From the NCBI GenBank assembly GCA_024235035.1, contig JACKNE010000008.1, positions 1 to 64,000 on the forward strand: a DNA stretch of 64,000 nt, given 5' to 3'. A model generated the notes under the pieces. It was not told where the DNA came from. It was given only the letters and a program-made list of their open reading frames with translations, and did not search any database. Shown here in pieces: positions 8,581 to 17,767 of this stretch. The translations under genes were made by a program, and so were the position numbers. Positions within the stretch are counted from its first letter, which is position 1, and the number at the start of each line of letters is the position of its first letter. The stretch is from Gammaproteobacteria bacterium (GTDB lineage Bacteria > Pseudomonadota > Gammaproteobacteria > Competibacterales > Competibacteraceae).

Positions 8581-8667
8581 TTGAGCATGGGTGGAGCACT
8601 ATGGCCTACAACCAATAGCGTAAAACCTATGCAGAATTGGATAATCCGCCCGCCCACACTCGGTTAA

Positions 8668-8686
8668 GATAAAAATTATTTTTATA
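8668..8686. promoter_or_regulatory. Possible Fur box upstream of fbpA
   Basis: GATAAAAATTATTTTTATA matches the classic 19-bp Fur consensus at 13 of 19 positions by my count and is nearly palindromic. It lies about 95 bp before a ferric iron importer, where Fur control would make sense. The whole tract is AT-rich, so a chance match is quite possible. Confidence 0.35.
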
Positions 8687-8780
8687 TAAATCTTTACATA
8701 TAAAACAACAATAAATATCATTTAAAAAATTTTATCAATAGACGATATCCTATTGAATTACCAATCTCCTGGAGCCATTC

Positions 8781-9818
8781 ATGTCCAATCGATTGCAATC
8801 CCGCACCCTGCCATCCGTATGCTGCGTTCTGCTGGCCAGCCTGCTGGCCCCACCTGCGCTGGCGGATGGCGAAGTCAATATCTATTCGGCGCGCAAGGAA
8901 GACCTGATTAAGCCATTATTGGACGATTTCTCCCAGCAAACCGGTATCACTGTCAACCTGGTGACGGGTAAGGAAACCGAACTGCTACAACGCCTGCAAA
9001 GCGAAGGCATCAATACGCCAGCAGATCTGTTGCTGACCTCGGATGCAGGCCGACTGACTGCCGCCCGTCAGGCCCAGGTGCTGCAAACTATCCAGTCCGA
9101 AGCACTCGAAAAACACATCCCTGCCGCTTACCGCGACCCTGACGGCTACTGGTACGGACTATCGGTGCGCGCCCGGCCTATCCTTTACGCCAAGGATCGC
9201 ATCAAGCCGACCGCATTATCCACCTATGAGGACCTGGCCGCGCCGCGCTGGAAGGGCAAGCTTTGTGTACGCTCGTCGGACAGCATCTACAACCAGTCGC
9301 TGGTGGCGGGCATGATCGCTCATCACGGCGAGGCTAACACCGAAACCTGGGCCAAGGGCCTGGTCGCTAATTTCGCTCGCTCACCCAAAGGCGGTGATCG
9401 CGATCAAATCAAGGCCATCGCCGCTGGCGAGTGCGATCTGACCCTGGCCAACACCTATTACCTGGGCGGCATGCTCACCTCCAGCGACCAGGCTGAGCAA
9501 CAAGCGGCAACCCAGGTCGCGGTATTCTGGCCGGATGCCAAGACCACCGGTGTGCATGTCAACGTCAGCGGCGCTGGGGTCACCGCCCACGCCAAAAATC
9601 GCGACAACGCCGTCAAGTTGCTGGAGTTCCTAGCCAGCGACCAAGCCCAACGCTGGTATGCCGATGTAAACAACGAATATCCAGTCAATCCGGCCATTCC
9701 GCCCAGCGCCACCCTCAAAGCCTGGGGCGCTTTCAAGGCCGATACCTTGAACGTCGCCAAACTGGGTGAACTGAACGCCGAAGCGATCAAGCTCATGGAT
9801 CGGGCTGGGTGGAAGTAG
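8781..9818 (+). CDS. fbpA: Ferric iron ABC transporter, periplasmic substrate-binding protein
   Basis: Binds Fe(III) in the periplasm and hands it to the FbpBC importer. The 345-residue length fits the family. A signal peptide ends near residue 28 (PPALADG). The mature protein starts with the family's VNIYSARKEDLIKPLL and carries LANTYYLGG near residue 225, whose adjacent tyrosines are the usual Fe(III) ligands. The start ATG follows CTGGAGCCATTC. The order fbpA-fbpB-fbpC on one strand indicates an operon; a Fur-like site lies upstream. Confidence 0.93.
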   Translation: MSNRLQSRTLPSVCCVLLASLLAPPALADGEVNIYSARKEDLIKPLLDDFSQQTGITVNLVTGKETELLQRLQSEGINTPADLLLTSDAGRLTAARQAQVLQTIQSEALEKHIPAAYRDPDGYWYGLSVRARPILYAKDRIKPTALSTYEDLAAPRWKGKLCVRSSDSIYNQSLVAGMIAHHGEANTETWAKGLVANFARSPKGGDRDQIKAIAAGECDLTLANTYYLGGMLTSSDQAEQQAATQVAVFWPDAKTTGVHVNVSGAGVTAHAKNRDNAVKLLEFLASDQAQRWYADVNNEYPVNPAIPPSATLKAWGAFKADTLNVAKLGELNAEAIKLMDRAGWK

Positions 9819-9892
9819 AGTCGTCTCAGACACCCCCCGACTCTCACCTCCGACCTCTCTCCTGGAGGGAAAGAGGGATTTGGCGATGGGCA

Positions 9893-11533
9893 ATGGGAAT
9901 CGAACGCTGGACCTTGCTGGTCACTGGCGTGGCCTTGTTGCTGGCATTGCCGGTGTTCACGGTATTTTTCACTGCCCTGCAACCGGCTAGCGACGTGTGG
10001 CGACATTTGGTCGATACGGTGCTGGCCGATTATGTGTTGAACTCGGTAACGCTGATGCTCGGAGTCGGGGTGGGAACCCTGTTGATCGGCGTCCCTACTG
10101 CCTGGCTGACCGGTGTCTGTGAATTCCCTGGTCGGCGCTGGTTCGAGTGGGCGCTACTGTTACCGATGGCCATTCCCGCTTACATCATGGCTTACACCTA
10201 TACCGGTCTGCTGGATTTTGCCGGCCCGGTGCAAACGCTTTTACGTGAAACCTTCGACTGGAGCCGGCAGGATTATAGATTTCCTGCCATTCGCTCCCTC
10301 CCAGGCGCAACACTCATGCTGGCGCTGGTGCTGTATCCCTATGTTTATCTGTTAGCGCGGGCCGCGTTTCTCGAACAATCGGCAGCCGTGTTGGAGGTGA
10401 GTCGCAGTCTAGGCGTCGGGCCTTGGCGACGTTTCCTGACCATCACCCTGCCCCTGGCGCGGCCCGCACTGATCGCTGGCATGTCGCTGGTGCAGATGGA
10501 GGCGCTGGCCGATTATGGCACGGTGCAGTATTTCGGGGTCAGCACCTTCACCACCGGCATCTTTCGGGTCTGGTTCGGCATGAACGACGCTACCGCCGCC
10601 ATGCAACTGGCGGCGTTGCTGTTGTTGTTCGTCTTCACGTTGCTGGTGTGCGAGCGGCTGTCGCGACGACAGACACGCTTTCATCACACCGACCAGCGCA
10701 CCCAACGCCCGCCTCGTCTGCGATTATCAGGTCGATGGTCATGGTTGGCGACCGCGACTTGTTTGATTCCTCTCCTGTGCGGGTTTGTGATTCCCGCCGG
10801 ACAGTTACTCGTTTGGGCTTGGCGGACCGCACCCCAGATGATTGATCACCGTTTTCTGGAACTAGCCGGCCACAGTCTGTGGCTAGCCAGCGGCAGCGCG
10901 TTGCTCATTCTGTCGTTGGCGCTGCTCCTGGGCTACGGCCAACGCTTACGACCACGACCTCTGGTACGCTTGGCAGTGCGCAGCGCTGGATTGGGTTACG
11001 CTGTGCCCGGCACAGTGCTGGCCATCGGCGTGATGCTGCCTTTCGCCGCGATCGATCGGAGCGTGGATAGCTGGACGCGTGAATGGTTCGGCCTCTCCAC
11101 CGGGCTGCTGCTCAGCGGCACGCTGTTCGCCTTGCTGTTTGCTTACAGCGCCCGATTTCTACCGGTGGCGCTGCACAGCGTCGAAGCCGGGCTGACTCGC
11201 ATCCGTCCGAGTATGGATGACGCCGCCCGCTCCCTGGGTTCCAGGCCGCGCGCCGTGCTGTGGCGAGTGCATATTCCGATGCTACGCAGCAGTCTGCTGA
11301 CGGCCTTACTTCTGGTGTTCGTCGATGTGCTCAAGGAACTACCGGCGACCTTGATTCTGCGCCCGTTCAATTTCAACACCCTGGCAGTGCGCACCTATGA
11401 ATTGGCTTCGGATGAACGATTAGCGGATTCGGCTAGCTTCGCCCTGGCGATCGTACTGGCCGGCATCGGCCCCGTGATCCTGCTCAGCCGCGCCATCAGC
11501 CGCGTGAGACCCGACCATGCTCCCCTTTCTTGA
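9893..11533 (+). CDS. fbpB: Ferric iron ABC transporter, permease
   Basis: A fused two-domain permease (547 residues from the ATG at 9893) with about 12 membrane helices, forming the inner-membrane channel for Fe(III). Each half carries an EAA-type loop that contacts the ATPase, for example SLGVGPWRRFLTITLPLARP and SLGSRPRAVLWRVHIPM. The frame opens earlier (GTG at 9809, overlapping fbpA), but residues before 9893 are Pro/Arg-rich and translate a CCTCTCTCC/GGAGGGAAAGAGG palindrome, so the ATG at 9893 is preferred. It overlaps fbpC by 17 bp. Confidence 0.92.
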   Translation: MGIERWTLLVTGVALLLALPVFTVFFTALQPASDVWRHLVDTVLADYVLNSVTLMLGVGVGTLLIGVPTAWLTGVCEFPGRRWFEWALLLPMAIPAYIMAYTYTGLLDFAGPVQTLLRETFDWSRQDYRFPAIRSLPGATLMLALVLYPYVYLLARAAFLEQSAAVLEVSRSLGVGPWRRFLTITLPLARPALIAGMSLVQMEALADYGTVQYFGVSTFTTGIFRVWFGMNDATAAMQLAALLLLFVFTLLVCERLSRRQTRFHHTDQRTQRPPRLRLSGRWSWLATATCLIPLLCGFVIPAGQLLVWAWRTAPQMIDHRFLELAGHSLWLASGSALLILSLALLLGYGQRLRPRPLVRLAVRSAGLGYAVPGTVLAIGVMLPFAAIDRSVDSWTREWFGLSTGLLLSGTLFALLFAYSARFLPVALHSVEAGLTRIRPSMDDAARSLGSRPRAVLWRVHIPMLRSSLLTALLLVFVDVLKELPATLILRPFNFNTLAVRTYELASDERLADSASFALAIVLAGIGPVILLSRAISRVRPDHAPLS

Positions 11534-12605
11534 GTTGTGCGACCTCAATGTCGCCTATCCGCCCCGCAAAGTGATCCGGGGCTTGTCCCTGCAGATGCCC
11601 TGCGTTGGCATCGGTTGTCTGCTTGGCCCCAGCGGCTGCGGCAAGACCACCCTATTGCGGGCCATCGCTGGCTTTGAACCGCTGCGACAGGGTTCCATCC
11701 GCCTGGAGGGTATCGAACTCAGCCGGGTCGGCTGGATGCAGCCACCGGAGCAACGACGCATCGGCATGATGTTCCAGGACTTGGCGTTGTTCCCACACTT
11801 GACCGTGACCGACAACATCGCTTTCGGCTTGCGCGGCTGGAAAGCGCCAGAGCGACGGGCGCGGGTCAACGAGTTGCTGCGTCTGGTTGAATTGGAGGAG
11901 TTCGCCAAGCGCTATCCGCATCAGCTTTCCGGTGGCCAGCAACAACGAGTGGCTTTGGCTCGGGCGCTGGCGCCGCGACCGCGATTACTGCTGTTGGACG
12001 AGCCTTTCTCCAGCCTGGACGTGACCTTGCGGGAAGACTTGGCGCGGGAAGTGCGCACCATCCTGCTGCGGGAAGGCGCCGGTGGGTTGCTGGTCAGTCA
12101 TGATCAGTTCGAAGCCTTCGCTTTTGCCGATGAAATCGGGGTACTGGATGAAGGTCGGCTACGGCAATGGGACAACGCCTACAACCTTTATCACCGACCT
12201 GCCGATCGCTTTGTCGCCAGCTTCATCGGTCAGGGTGTCTTGCTACCTGGCCAAATCGGGGTCGATGGCCGGGCCAGCACGGAATTGGGCGACATCGACG
12301 GAACGCCGCCCGCCGGCTGTGCGGCAGGCGACGACGTGGAAATTTTGGTGCGGCCCGATGATGTGATTCACGACGACGCCAGTCCCCTCAAAGCAGAAGT
12401 GGCAGAGCGTGCATTCCGGGGCGCGGAATTTCTCTACACGCTCCATCTGCCCAGCGGTGCGCGCGTGCTATGCCTGGCCCCTAGTCACCACGATCATCCA
12501 CCGGGACGACGCATCGGTATTCGCCTGAACATCGACCATGTCGTGATGTTCAGGCGTAATTGGTCCGTCACCTGCATCGAGTCACCGCCAGTGTCCAAAC
12601 CCTGA
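11517..12605 (+). CDS. fbpC: Ferric iron ABC transporter, ATP-binding protein
   Basis: The cytoplasmic ATPase of the FbpABC iron importer, 362 residues. Visible motifs are Walker A GPSGCGKTT (about residues 40-48), the Q-loop in MMFQDLALFPH, signature LSGGQQQRVALARAL, Walker B LLLLDEPFSSLD and the switch His in VSHDQFEAF. The C-terminal ~120 residues form a TOBE-like domain as in FbpC/PotA relatives. Its start lies inside the end of fbpB, so the two are translationally coupled. Confidence 0.93.
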   Translation: MLPFLELCDLNVAYPPRKVIRGLSLQMPCVGIGCLLGPSGCGKTTLLRAIAGFEPLRQGSIRLEGIELSRVGWMQPPEQRRIGMMFQDLALFPHLTVTDNIAFGLRGWKAPERRARVNELLRLVELEEFAKRYPHQLSGGQQQRVALARALAPRPRLLLLDEPFSSLDVTLREDLAREVRTILLREGAGGLLVSHDQFEAFAFADEIGVLDEGRLRQWDNAYNLYHRPADRFVASFIGQGVLLPGQIGVDGRASTELGDIDGTPPAGCAAGDDVEILVRPDDVIHDDASPLKAEVAERAFRGAEFLYTLHLPSGARVLCLAPSHHDHPPGRRIGIRLNIDHVVMFRRNWSVTCIESPPVSKP

Positions 12606-12631
12606 AGAGGGGAAAATCCACGCCACTACGC

Positions 12632-13582
12632 TCAACCTCTCGGCAACCCGCCGACAATCACCTGTCGCACGGCATCGATTTCAGCAGGCGTGAAGCGACG
12701 CCCCTCGCTCACAATAAAGTTGACTGGCAAATTCAGGCGCTGCACGAACCTCACCACGGCCAGGTCGCACAAGCGCCATTGAGGTTGGGCACCGGAGGGA
12801 ACACCGCCGCCGATAGCGGTCGTAGCGTCGAGATTCCGCGCCAAGGCATGAAGCACTTCGGGCGCGTCGATCTCCCGCAACACCGAGAGCAGGAACTCTC
12901 GCTCCGCCAGTGACCCCTCGACGCTGACCTGCATCAGCCGCTGTCGCGCGGCTTGATCGCCTAGCCGCGACTGACTGACCGCAGCGACCAGCGCGACCGG
13001 CACGACCGGTGTCCAGGCAGCCAATTCGGTCTGTGCATCGCCGGCCCGCTCGCTCAACGCCTGCAACGCAGCCGATGTGGATTCGCCAGGATAGTAACCG
13101 AGCAGCAGGATAGCGGCAGCGGCATCGTTGCCCTGATCGAGGCTGGCACGCAAAGCCTCACCCAACTCAGGCCGCTCCGCCAGTTTTAGCGGATCTTGTT
13201 TCTCATAGAGCGCCAATGCCGCGCGAGCACGAATATCCTGCACTGGATCAACCAAGGCCAGTGTCAGCAAGGGCGCGACAGCGTGATCATCGAAGGTGGT
13301 CAGCAGTGCCACGGCTTGCAGGCGCACCATCTCACTCTCATCCCGCAAATAGGGTTGCAGGTAGGGAATGATTTTGGCGCCCTGCTCGCCGAGTCGCGAG
13401 ACCGGTTCATAGTCGCCCTCGCGGGCGGCGGCGAAGGCCGCATTGACTTGGGCAGTAAAGTCGTCGTTCATAGCGATTCCTTGAGGAAGCTGAAGGATGA
13501 GCAGGACCAGCAGAAGCGCTGCACCCAGGAGGGACATTAGCCATGCGTACCGGTGGTTCATGGTCATCAGCCGTGTCGTCAT
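12632..13582 (-). CDS. Membrane-anchored HEAT-repeat protein
   Basis: A 316-residue protein from the ATG at 13582. This ATG overlaps the stop of the upstream metallopeptidase gene (ATGA), which shows translational coupling and sets the start. An N-terminal hydrophobic segment (AWLMSLLGAALLLVLLILQL, about residues 12-31) should anchor it in the inner membrane with the rest in the periplasm. The body shows HEAT-like helical repeats (IIPYLQPYLRDESEMVRLQAVALL; APLLTLALVDPVQDIRARAALAL). HEAT repeats usually bind proteins. Function unknown; the coupling suggests a role with the metallopeptidase. Confidence 0.65.
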   Translation of the reverse strand: MTTRLMTMNHRYAWLMSLLGAALLLVLLILQLPQGIAMNDDFTAQVNAAFAAAREGDYEPVSRLGEQGAKIIPYLQPYLRDESEMVRLQAVALLTTFDDHAVAPLLTLALVDPVQDIRARAALALYEKQDPLKLAERPELGEALRASLDQGNDAAAAILLLGYYPGESTSAALQALSERAGDAQTELAAWTPVVPVALVAAVSQSRLGDQAARQRLMQVSVEGSLAEREFLLSVLREIDAPEVLHALARNLDATTAIGGGVPSGAQPQWRLCDLAVVRFVQRLNLPVNFIVSEGRRFTPAEIDAVRQVIVGGLPRG

Positions 13583-14682
13583 GGATTCATGGTGTTGGCG
13601 TGCGCCTTGTTGACTTTTTGGCCACGCTGATCGGTGATGCCATACATCAATAATGGCTTGTCGGCGGCGCCATAGAGATCGCCACACCCCAATGTATGTC
13701 CGAGTTCATGGGTCAGCGTATCACCCACATTCGTCCCGGCGTTATCTTCGAAAATACAGTTTTTACCCAAAGTGCCGGCGTCGGTATCGTCGTGATTGGG
13801 GTTGATATCCTGCTCATATTCCCAGACGAAAAACACATTGAAGTCGGCGGCGCCATCCCCCTTGGCGGTGACCAGATCCCACTCATGCTCGCTGGCGGGC
13901 ACCCCTGGCAGATGTGAGGAAAATCGTACGACAGCACCAAGATTCTTGTTGATCTTGACGCTGATGGCGCGCTGTTTGATCACTTGTACATTGGCCTGCG
14001 GCAAGAGGATATCATTCATCGTCTTGACCCAGGCATCGATGCTACCGGTGCTGCGGCTGGTCTTATGACCGGCGTTATCTTCGACCAGGTGAAACGAAGC
14101 GCGAATCATTTTCTTGGTCTTGACCGCGACTTCCAAACTCGCCAGTGTGGTTGCACCATTCTTGACATCGATGAACGTCGTACCTTTGGCTTTGCCCTTG
14201 ATGATCAATTCCCGGCCCCCATGCACAAAGCACTTGGGAACATCCTCGACCGTAGCAATGCTTGGGTTACGACTGACCACATTGAGATCAGCGGCATTTT
14301 TCAGGATCACGGTTTTTTGCTCATTCATGGGAACCATCTGCCAAGGCGGGTTCACCGCACCGTCGAAACCATCTTTAGCCTGTTTCTCCTCGAACTTGGG
14401 CTTACCGGCTGGAGGCGCAACGGGTATCGCGCCAGGGCCAGTATAAGTCACACCCAGGGCGCTCCAGGTTTTCGGACCGACGATGCCATCGGCCTTCAAG
14501 CCCTTCATCTGCTGGAACGTGCGTGTGGCGGCATCGGTCTTCGATCCAAAGATGCCATCTTCCACCAACTTCTTCCCTAACGGCAATTTGGGCAAAGGTA
14601 CCTTCTGATTGAGCAACCCTTGCAGCATCTTGACATCGGGGCCCGTGCTACCCTTTTGCACCATACGATTGGCAGTTGCCAT
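13579..14682 (-). CDS. Peptidoglycan-binding domain zinc metallopeptidase
   Basis: A 367-residue protein with a PG_binding_1-type domain at residues ~5-80 (GSTGPDVKMLQGLLNQ ... DGIFGSKTDAATRTFQ ... DGIVGPKTWSALG), an Ig/BIG2-like middle (NPSIATVED ... IKGKAKGTTFIDVKNG) and a C-terminal catalytic region with THELGHTLGCGDLYG. The HExxHxxGxxD pattern resembles snapalysin-type metzincins. No signal peptide is visible from the ATG at 14682 (GGAGAA upstream); the in-frame upstream extension gives none either. It is coupled to the HEAT-repeat gene. A cell-wall or extracellular protease exported by a non-classical route is possible; the substrate is unknown. Confidence 0.75.
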   Translation of the reverse strand: MATANRMVQKGSTGPDVKMLQGLLNQKVPLPKLPLGKKLVEDGIFGSKTDAATRTFQQMKGLKADGIVGPKTWSALGVTYTGPGAIPVAPPAGKPKFEEKQAKDGFDGAVNPPWQMVPMNEQKTVILKNAADLNVVSRNPSIATVEDVPKCFVHGGRELIIKGKAKGTTFIDVKNGATTLASLEVAVKTKKMIRASFHLVEDNAGHKTSRSTGSIDAWVKTMNDILLPQANVQVIKQRAISVKINKNLGAVVRFSSHLPGVPASEHEWDLVTAKGDGAADFNVFFVWEYEQDINPNHDDTDAGTLGKNCIFEDNAGTNVGDTLTHELGHTLGCGDLYGAADKPLLMYGITDQRGQKVNKAHANTMNP

Positions 14683-15130
14683 AACATTTCTCCACATTAA
14701 TAATTTGATCAGGTCTGTTAGCGATTCGTTTCGACCAAACTTCATGCCACCTTGATTTGACTTTGATTCTACAATGATTCAGGAATTCAAGAGGCGCAGG
14801 CCCGATCATTCCGAACCGCCCAATCTGGCCGCTGCGGTCCAAGATGAACAACCTCATGATGGAGTAGGCAATCGCCACACATTTAGATTATTATATTTAA
14901 TAATCAATATTTTATAAAAATTCAACCGTAGGGCTTCAATAATTAACGATGCAAACGATTCTCTAAGTAAACCTCCTAAATAAATTAATCCGGAAAAAAA
15001 TGACGCTTGTCTTATACTTTCTCTACTTGGAAAAGCAGACAATTGGCGTGGAAACGAAGGATGATTTGGAAATCGATCACTCCGAAGAGCAGCAGCTACT
15101 CTAGCGGTTTGAAAATAGAGGTCATAAATA
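14683..15130. other. AT-rich intergenic region, no gene seen
   Basis: About 450 bp between the divergent metallopeptidase and MCP genes. It is strongly AT-rich at 14880-15020. Short frames on the minus strand (for example 14854-15042) have no ribosome site or recognisable sequence. It should hold the promoters of both flanking genes, but I see no confident -10/-35 pair. Confidence 0.6.
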
Positions 15131-17251
15131 ATGTTTAAAAATATAAAGCTAGGTACTCAATTGAATTTTGGCTTCGCAGCGGTTCTCGTCTTGCTGATCA
15201 TCGTGGCGGCTGCGGCCTGGTGGGGTCTGCAAGGTGCGGCGGACGGTATCGTCGAATATCGCCGGCTGGCGCAGGCTTCCAATCGAGCCAGTGATTTCCA
15301 AGAACACATGTTGGGTGTGCGCCTTGCGGTTGGACATTTCCTCAATGAGCCCAATGAACAAAGCCTTCAGCAGTACCAAGCAAATCTTGAGAAGATGAAA
15401 GACCTCCTCAACAAGTTGCGAGAATCTGTCCGACATCCGGAGCGCGTCAAACAAGTCGCCCTCCTCGAAGAACAGACCCAAAAATACCACGAAGCCTTCA
15501 CGCAGCTAGCAACTCTGTTCAAACAGCGCGATGAACTTGTCATCCAGTTGGGCAGCTTGGGTTCCAATGCGCTCAACGCGCTGAATAACATCATCAGTCA
15601 GGCGGGCATCGACCAAAACACGGCACTCCTGGAGCGCACCACCGAGGTGATAGTTAAGTTTCTCCAAGCACGCATCGAAGGGCTGAAATACATCATCTCG
15701 CACCAGCCCGCACAATTCGCAGAATACCGGGAAATCACGGTGGGCAAAGTCGGTGAGCGCAAACAAGCATTGATCGAAACCGCTCAGGGTGCTTACCAAG
15801 CTCAATTGGAAGCCTTCACCAAGGCTTACGATGCTTATGTCGCCTTGTTGCCTTCTTTTCAGGAAACAGTCGAAAAAAGCGATGATCTAGTCAAAAACAC
15901 CCTGAATCGAGTCGGTCTGGAAGTAGCCAAGATCACCGATGAAATCAAATCGTCCCATCAGGCCGATCAAACCGCCCTCGGACCTCGGCTCCAGGAGCAA
16001 GCGATCCTCGCGCTGAATATCGTCCAAATATTGTCAGCGATTGCCATAGTGGCCGGCATCGGACTGGCCTTCCTGCTAGCTCGGCTGATCCGCCGTCCGA
16101 TTGGCGGCGAACCGGCGGAGATGGCAGCGATGACCCAGCAAATCGCTCAGGGCAATTTGACAGTGCGCTTTACCGACACAGGCAAGGAAACCGGCATCTA
16201 CGCGGCCATGCGCGACATGACCCGGCAACTCCGCGACATGGCCAGCAAGATCACGCAAGCGACCTCGCAAGTGAGTTCGGCGGCGGCGGAGATTGCGCAA
16301 GGGAGTGCGGATCTATCGCAGCGCACGGAAGAGCAGGCCTCGGCGCTGGAAGAGACGGCCTCCTCGATGGAAGAACTGACTTCTACGGTCAAGCAAAGCG
16401 CCGACAACGCTGGGCAAGCCAACCAACTGGCCGGTGCGGCGCGAACGCAGGCTGAGCAAGGTGGGCAGGTGGTGGAGCAAGCGGTGACGGCGATGAGTGC
16501 GATCAGCACCAGCAGCCGCAAGATTGCTGACATCATTGGCGTGATTGACGAGATTGCCTTTCAGACCAATTTACTGGCGCTGAATGCGGCGGTAGAAGCA
16601 GCCCGGGCGGGTGAACAAGGTCGGGGGTTTGCCGTGGTGGCCGCCGAGGTGCGCAAGTTGGCCCAGCGCAGTGCGGATGCGGCCAAGGAGATCAAGACGC
16701 TGATCACCGACAGTGTGGCCAAGGTCGAAGATGGGGGCAAGTTGGTGGAACAATCCGGTCAGACGCTTCAAGAGATTGTCACGGCGGTCAAGAAAGTCAG
16801 TGACATTGTGGCCGAGATGGCGGCGGCGGCCCGGGAACAGGCCTCGGGGATCGAGCAGGTCAACCGAGCTATTTTGCAGATGGATCAAGTCACCCAGCAG
16901 AACGCGGCCCTGGTGGAAGAAACGGCCGCCGCTAGTCAGGCCATGGGCGATCAGGCTCGCGAGTTGCAAGGGTTGATGGCTTTCTTCAGGTTGGATGAGC
17001 GGGAGTTGGGCGATCAGGCCGCAATCGCCACAACGGAATCCTTCCCGGCGACCAAAAAAGCCAGCAGTAAAGCATCCTTGTCCAAAGAAGCGCGTTCAGT
17101 CGCCCAATCCGCACCCAAACCGGCGGCCAAGCCCGACCTCAAGCTAGCGACTAAACCAACGGCTAAACGAGCCGCAGCCAAGCCTACTCTCGTTGAAAAG
17201 AAACCCAAACCTGCCGCTCACGCTGCATCCGAGGAATGGGAAGAGTTTTAA
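15131..17251 (+). CDS. Methyl-accepting chemotaxis protein with C-terminal CheR/CheB tether
   Basis: A transmembrane chemoreceptor, 706 residues. A first helix at ~13-33 (FAAVLVLLIIVAAAAWWGL), a helical periplasmic sensor of about 260 residues, a second helix near 295-318, then HAMP and a long methyl-accepting coiled coil. The signalling hairpin tip reads DIIGVIDEIAFQTNLLALNAAVEAARAGEQGRGFAVVA. After it comes a Lys/Ala/Pro-rich flexible linker (~85 residues) ending in EEWEEF, which fits the xWxx[F/W/Y] tether pentapeptide that recruits CheR. It heads the chemosensory cluster. The ligand cannot be told from sequence. AGAGG precedes the start. Confidence 0.93.
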   Translation: MFKNIKLGTQLNFGFAAVLVLLIIVAAAAWWGLQGAADGIVEYRRLAQASNRASDFQEHMLGVRLAVGHFLNEPNEQSLQQYQANLEKMKDLLNKLRESVRHPERVKQVALLEEQTQKYHEAFTQLATLFKQRDELVIQLGSLGSNALNALNNIISQAGIDQNTALLERTTEVIVKFLQARIEGLKYIISHQPAQFAEYREITVGKVGERKQALIETAQGAYQAQLEAFTKAYDAYVALLPSFQETVEKSDDLVKNTLNRVGLEVAKITDEIKSSHQADQTALGPRLQEQAILALNIVQILSAIAIVAGIGLAFLLARLIRRPIGGEPAEMAAMTQQIAQGNLTVRFTDTGKETGIYAAMRDMTRQLRDMASKITQATSQVSSAAAEIAQGSADLSQRTEEQASALEETASSMEELTSTVKQSADNAGQANQLAGAARTQAEQGGQVVEQAVTAMSAISTSSRKIADIIGVIDEIAFQTNLLALNAAVEAARAGEQGRGFAVVAAEVRKLAQRSADAAKEIKTLITDSVAKVEDGGKLVEQSGQTLQEIVTAVKKVSDIVAEMAAAAREQASGIEQVNRAILQMDQVTQQNAALVEETAAASQAMGDQARELQGLMAFFRLDERELGDQAAIATTESFPATKKASSKASLSKEARSVAQSAPKPAAKPDLKLATKPTAKRAAAKPTLVEKKPKPAAHAASEEWEEF

Positions 17252-17340
17252 GCCAGCGTCGCATGGCTACATGCCCATTTTGCAACGGGCAAGGCGCCTT
17301 TCCGCATCCGTTTTAATAAGAACCTTTGGGAACAACTCTC

Positions 17341-17625
17341 ATGGCAACGATCGAATGTCAGGCTGAATGGGATATCGCTGCTGCCAGTACTCTGCATCAG
17401 CAATTGTTAAGCGCATTGCAGACGGGCGAACCACTGGAAATTGACGGTCAAGCAGTGCGCAAGATTCACGCCGCAGTGCTACAGTTATTCTTAAGCTTGA
17501 CTAACGAAGCTCAGTCGTTGGGTCTACCCGTGCGCTGGCGCAATCCCTCACCCGCACTCGTAGAGAGCGCACGGCTATTGGGACTGGCGGACCCGTTGGG
17601 GTTGGGCGAGGCCGACAGCGTTTGA
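17341..17625 (+). CDS. STAS-domain protein
   Basis: A 94-residue single-domain STAS-like protein (relative of anti-sigma-factor antagonists and MlaB): beta-alpha core with EIDGQAVRKIHAAVLQLFLSL and a C-terminal helix SARLLGLADPLGL. It has no Ser at the usual phosphorylation site that I can place with confidence. It lies between the MCP and cheY, as such genes do in several chemosensory clusters, where they may tune the kinase. The ATG at 17341 is preferred over the frame's earlier start at 17326. Confidence 0.7.
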   Translation: MATIECQAEWDIAAASTLHQQLLSALQTGEPLEIDGQAVRKIHAAVLQLFLSLTNEAQSLGLPVRWRNPSPALVESARLLGLADPLGLGEADSV

Positions 17626-17741
17626 GCGATAGCTTTCAATGACCTTTAACCTCCCCCTCCACCAGCCTGGATGAGGGGAATGATTTAGATGGCGATCCCA
17701 AAAGATGAGTTGAGTTCTTCGTGACCCAGGCTGCCAGCTGT

Positions 17742-17767
17742 TTGTCACGAATGAGAGATTTTGTCAC
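17742..17767. promoter_or_regulatory. TTTGTCAC direct repeat pair upstream of cheY
   Basis: TTTGTCAC occurs at 17742-17749 and again at 17760-17767, 18 bp apart, so on nearly the same helix face. A TATAAT hexamer follows at 17791-17796, 32 bp before the cheY start. No good -35 hexamer is seen at the expected spacing, which would suit an activator bound at the repeats. This is inference. Confidence 0.3.

Larger units (their letters stand above)
8200..8780. other. Intergenic region between divergent pabBC and fbpA, no convincing gene
   Basis: About 580 bp without a gene I can support. It contains a pair of TTAGGCAAA direct repeats (about 8272 and 8333), a perfect 8-bp inverted repeat (8380-8399), a GTTGGGC/GCCCAAC-rich segment (8430-8580) typical of REP-like elements, and a very AT-rich tract (8668-8760) directly before fbpA that should hold its promoter. 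An 80-codon frame at 8425-8667 is only the translated repeat region. Confidence 0.7.

Noticed and set aside
8425..8667. 80-codon open frame in the pabBC-fbpA gap
   Set aside because: It translates REP-like repeat sequence, has no ribosome site and no protein-like composition.
14854..15042. 62-codon minus-strand frame in the AT-rich gap
   Set aside because: No ribosome site or coding signature; likely chance in non-coding DNA.
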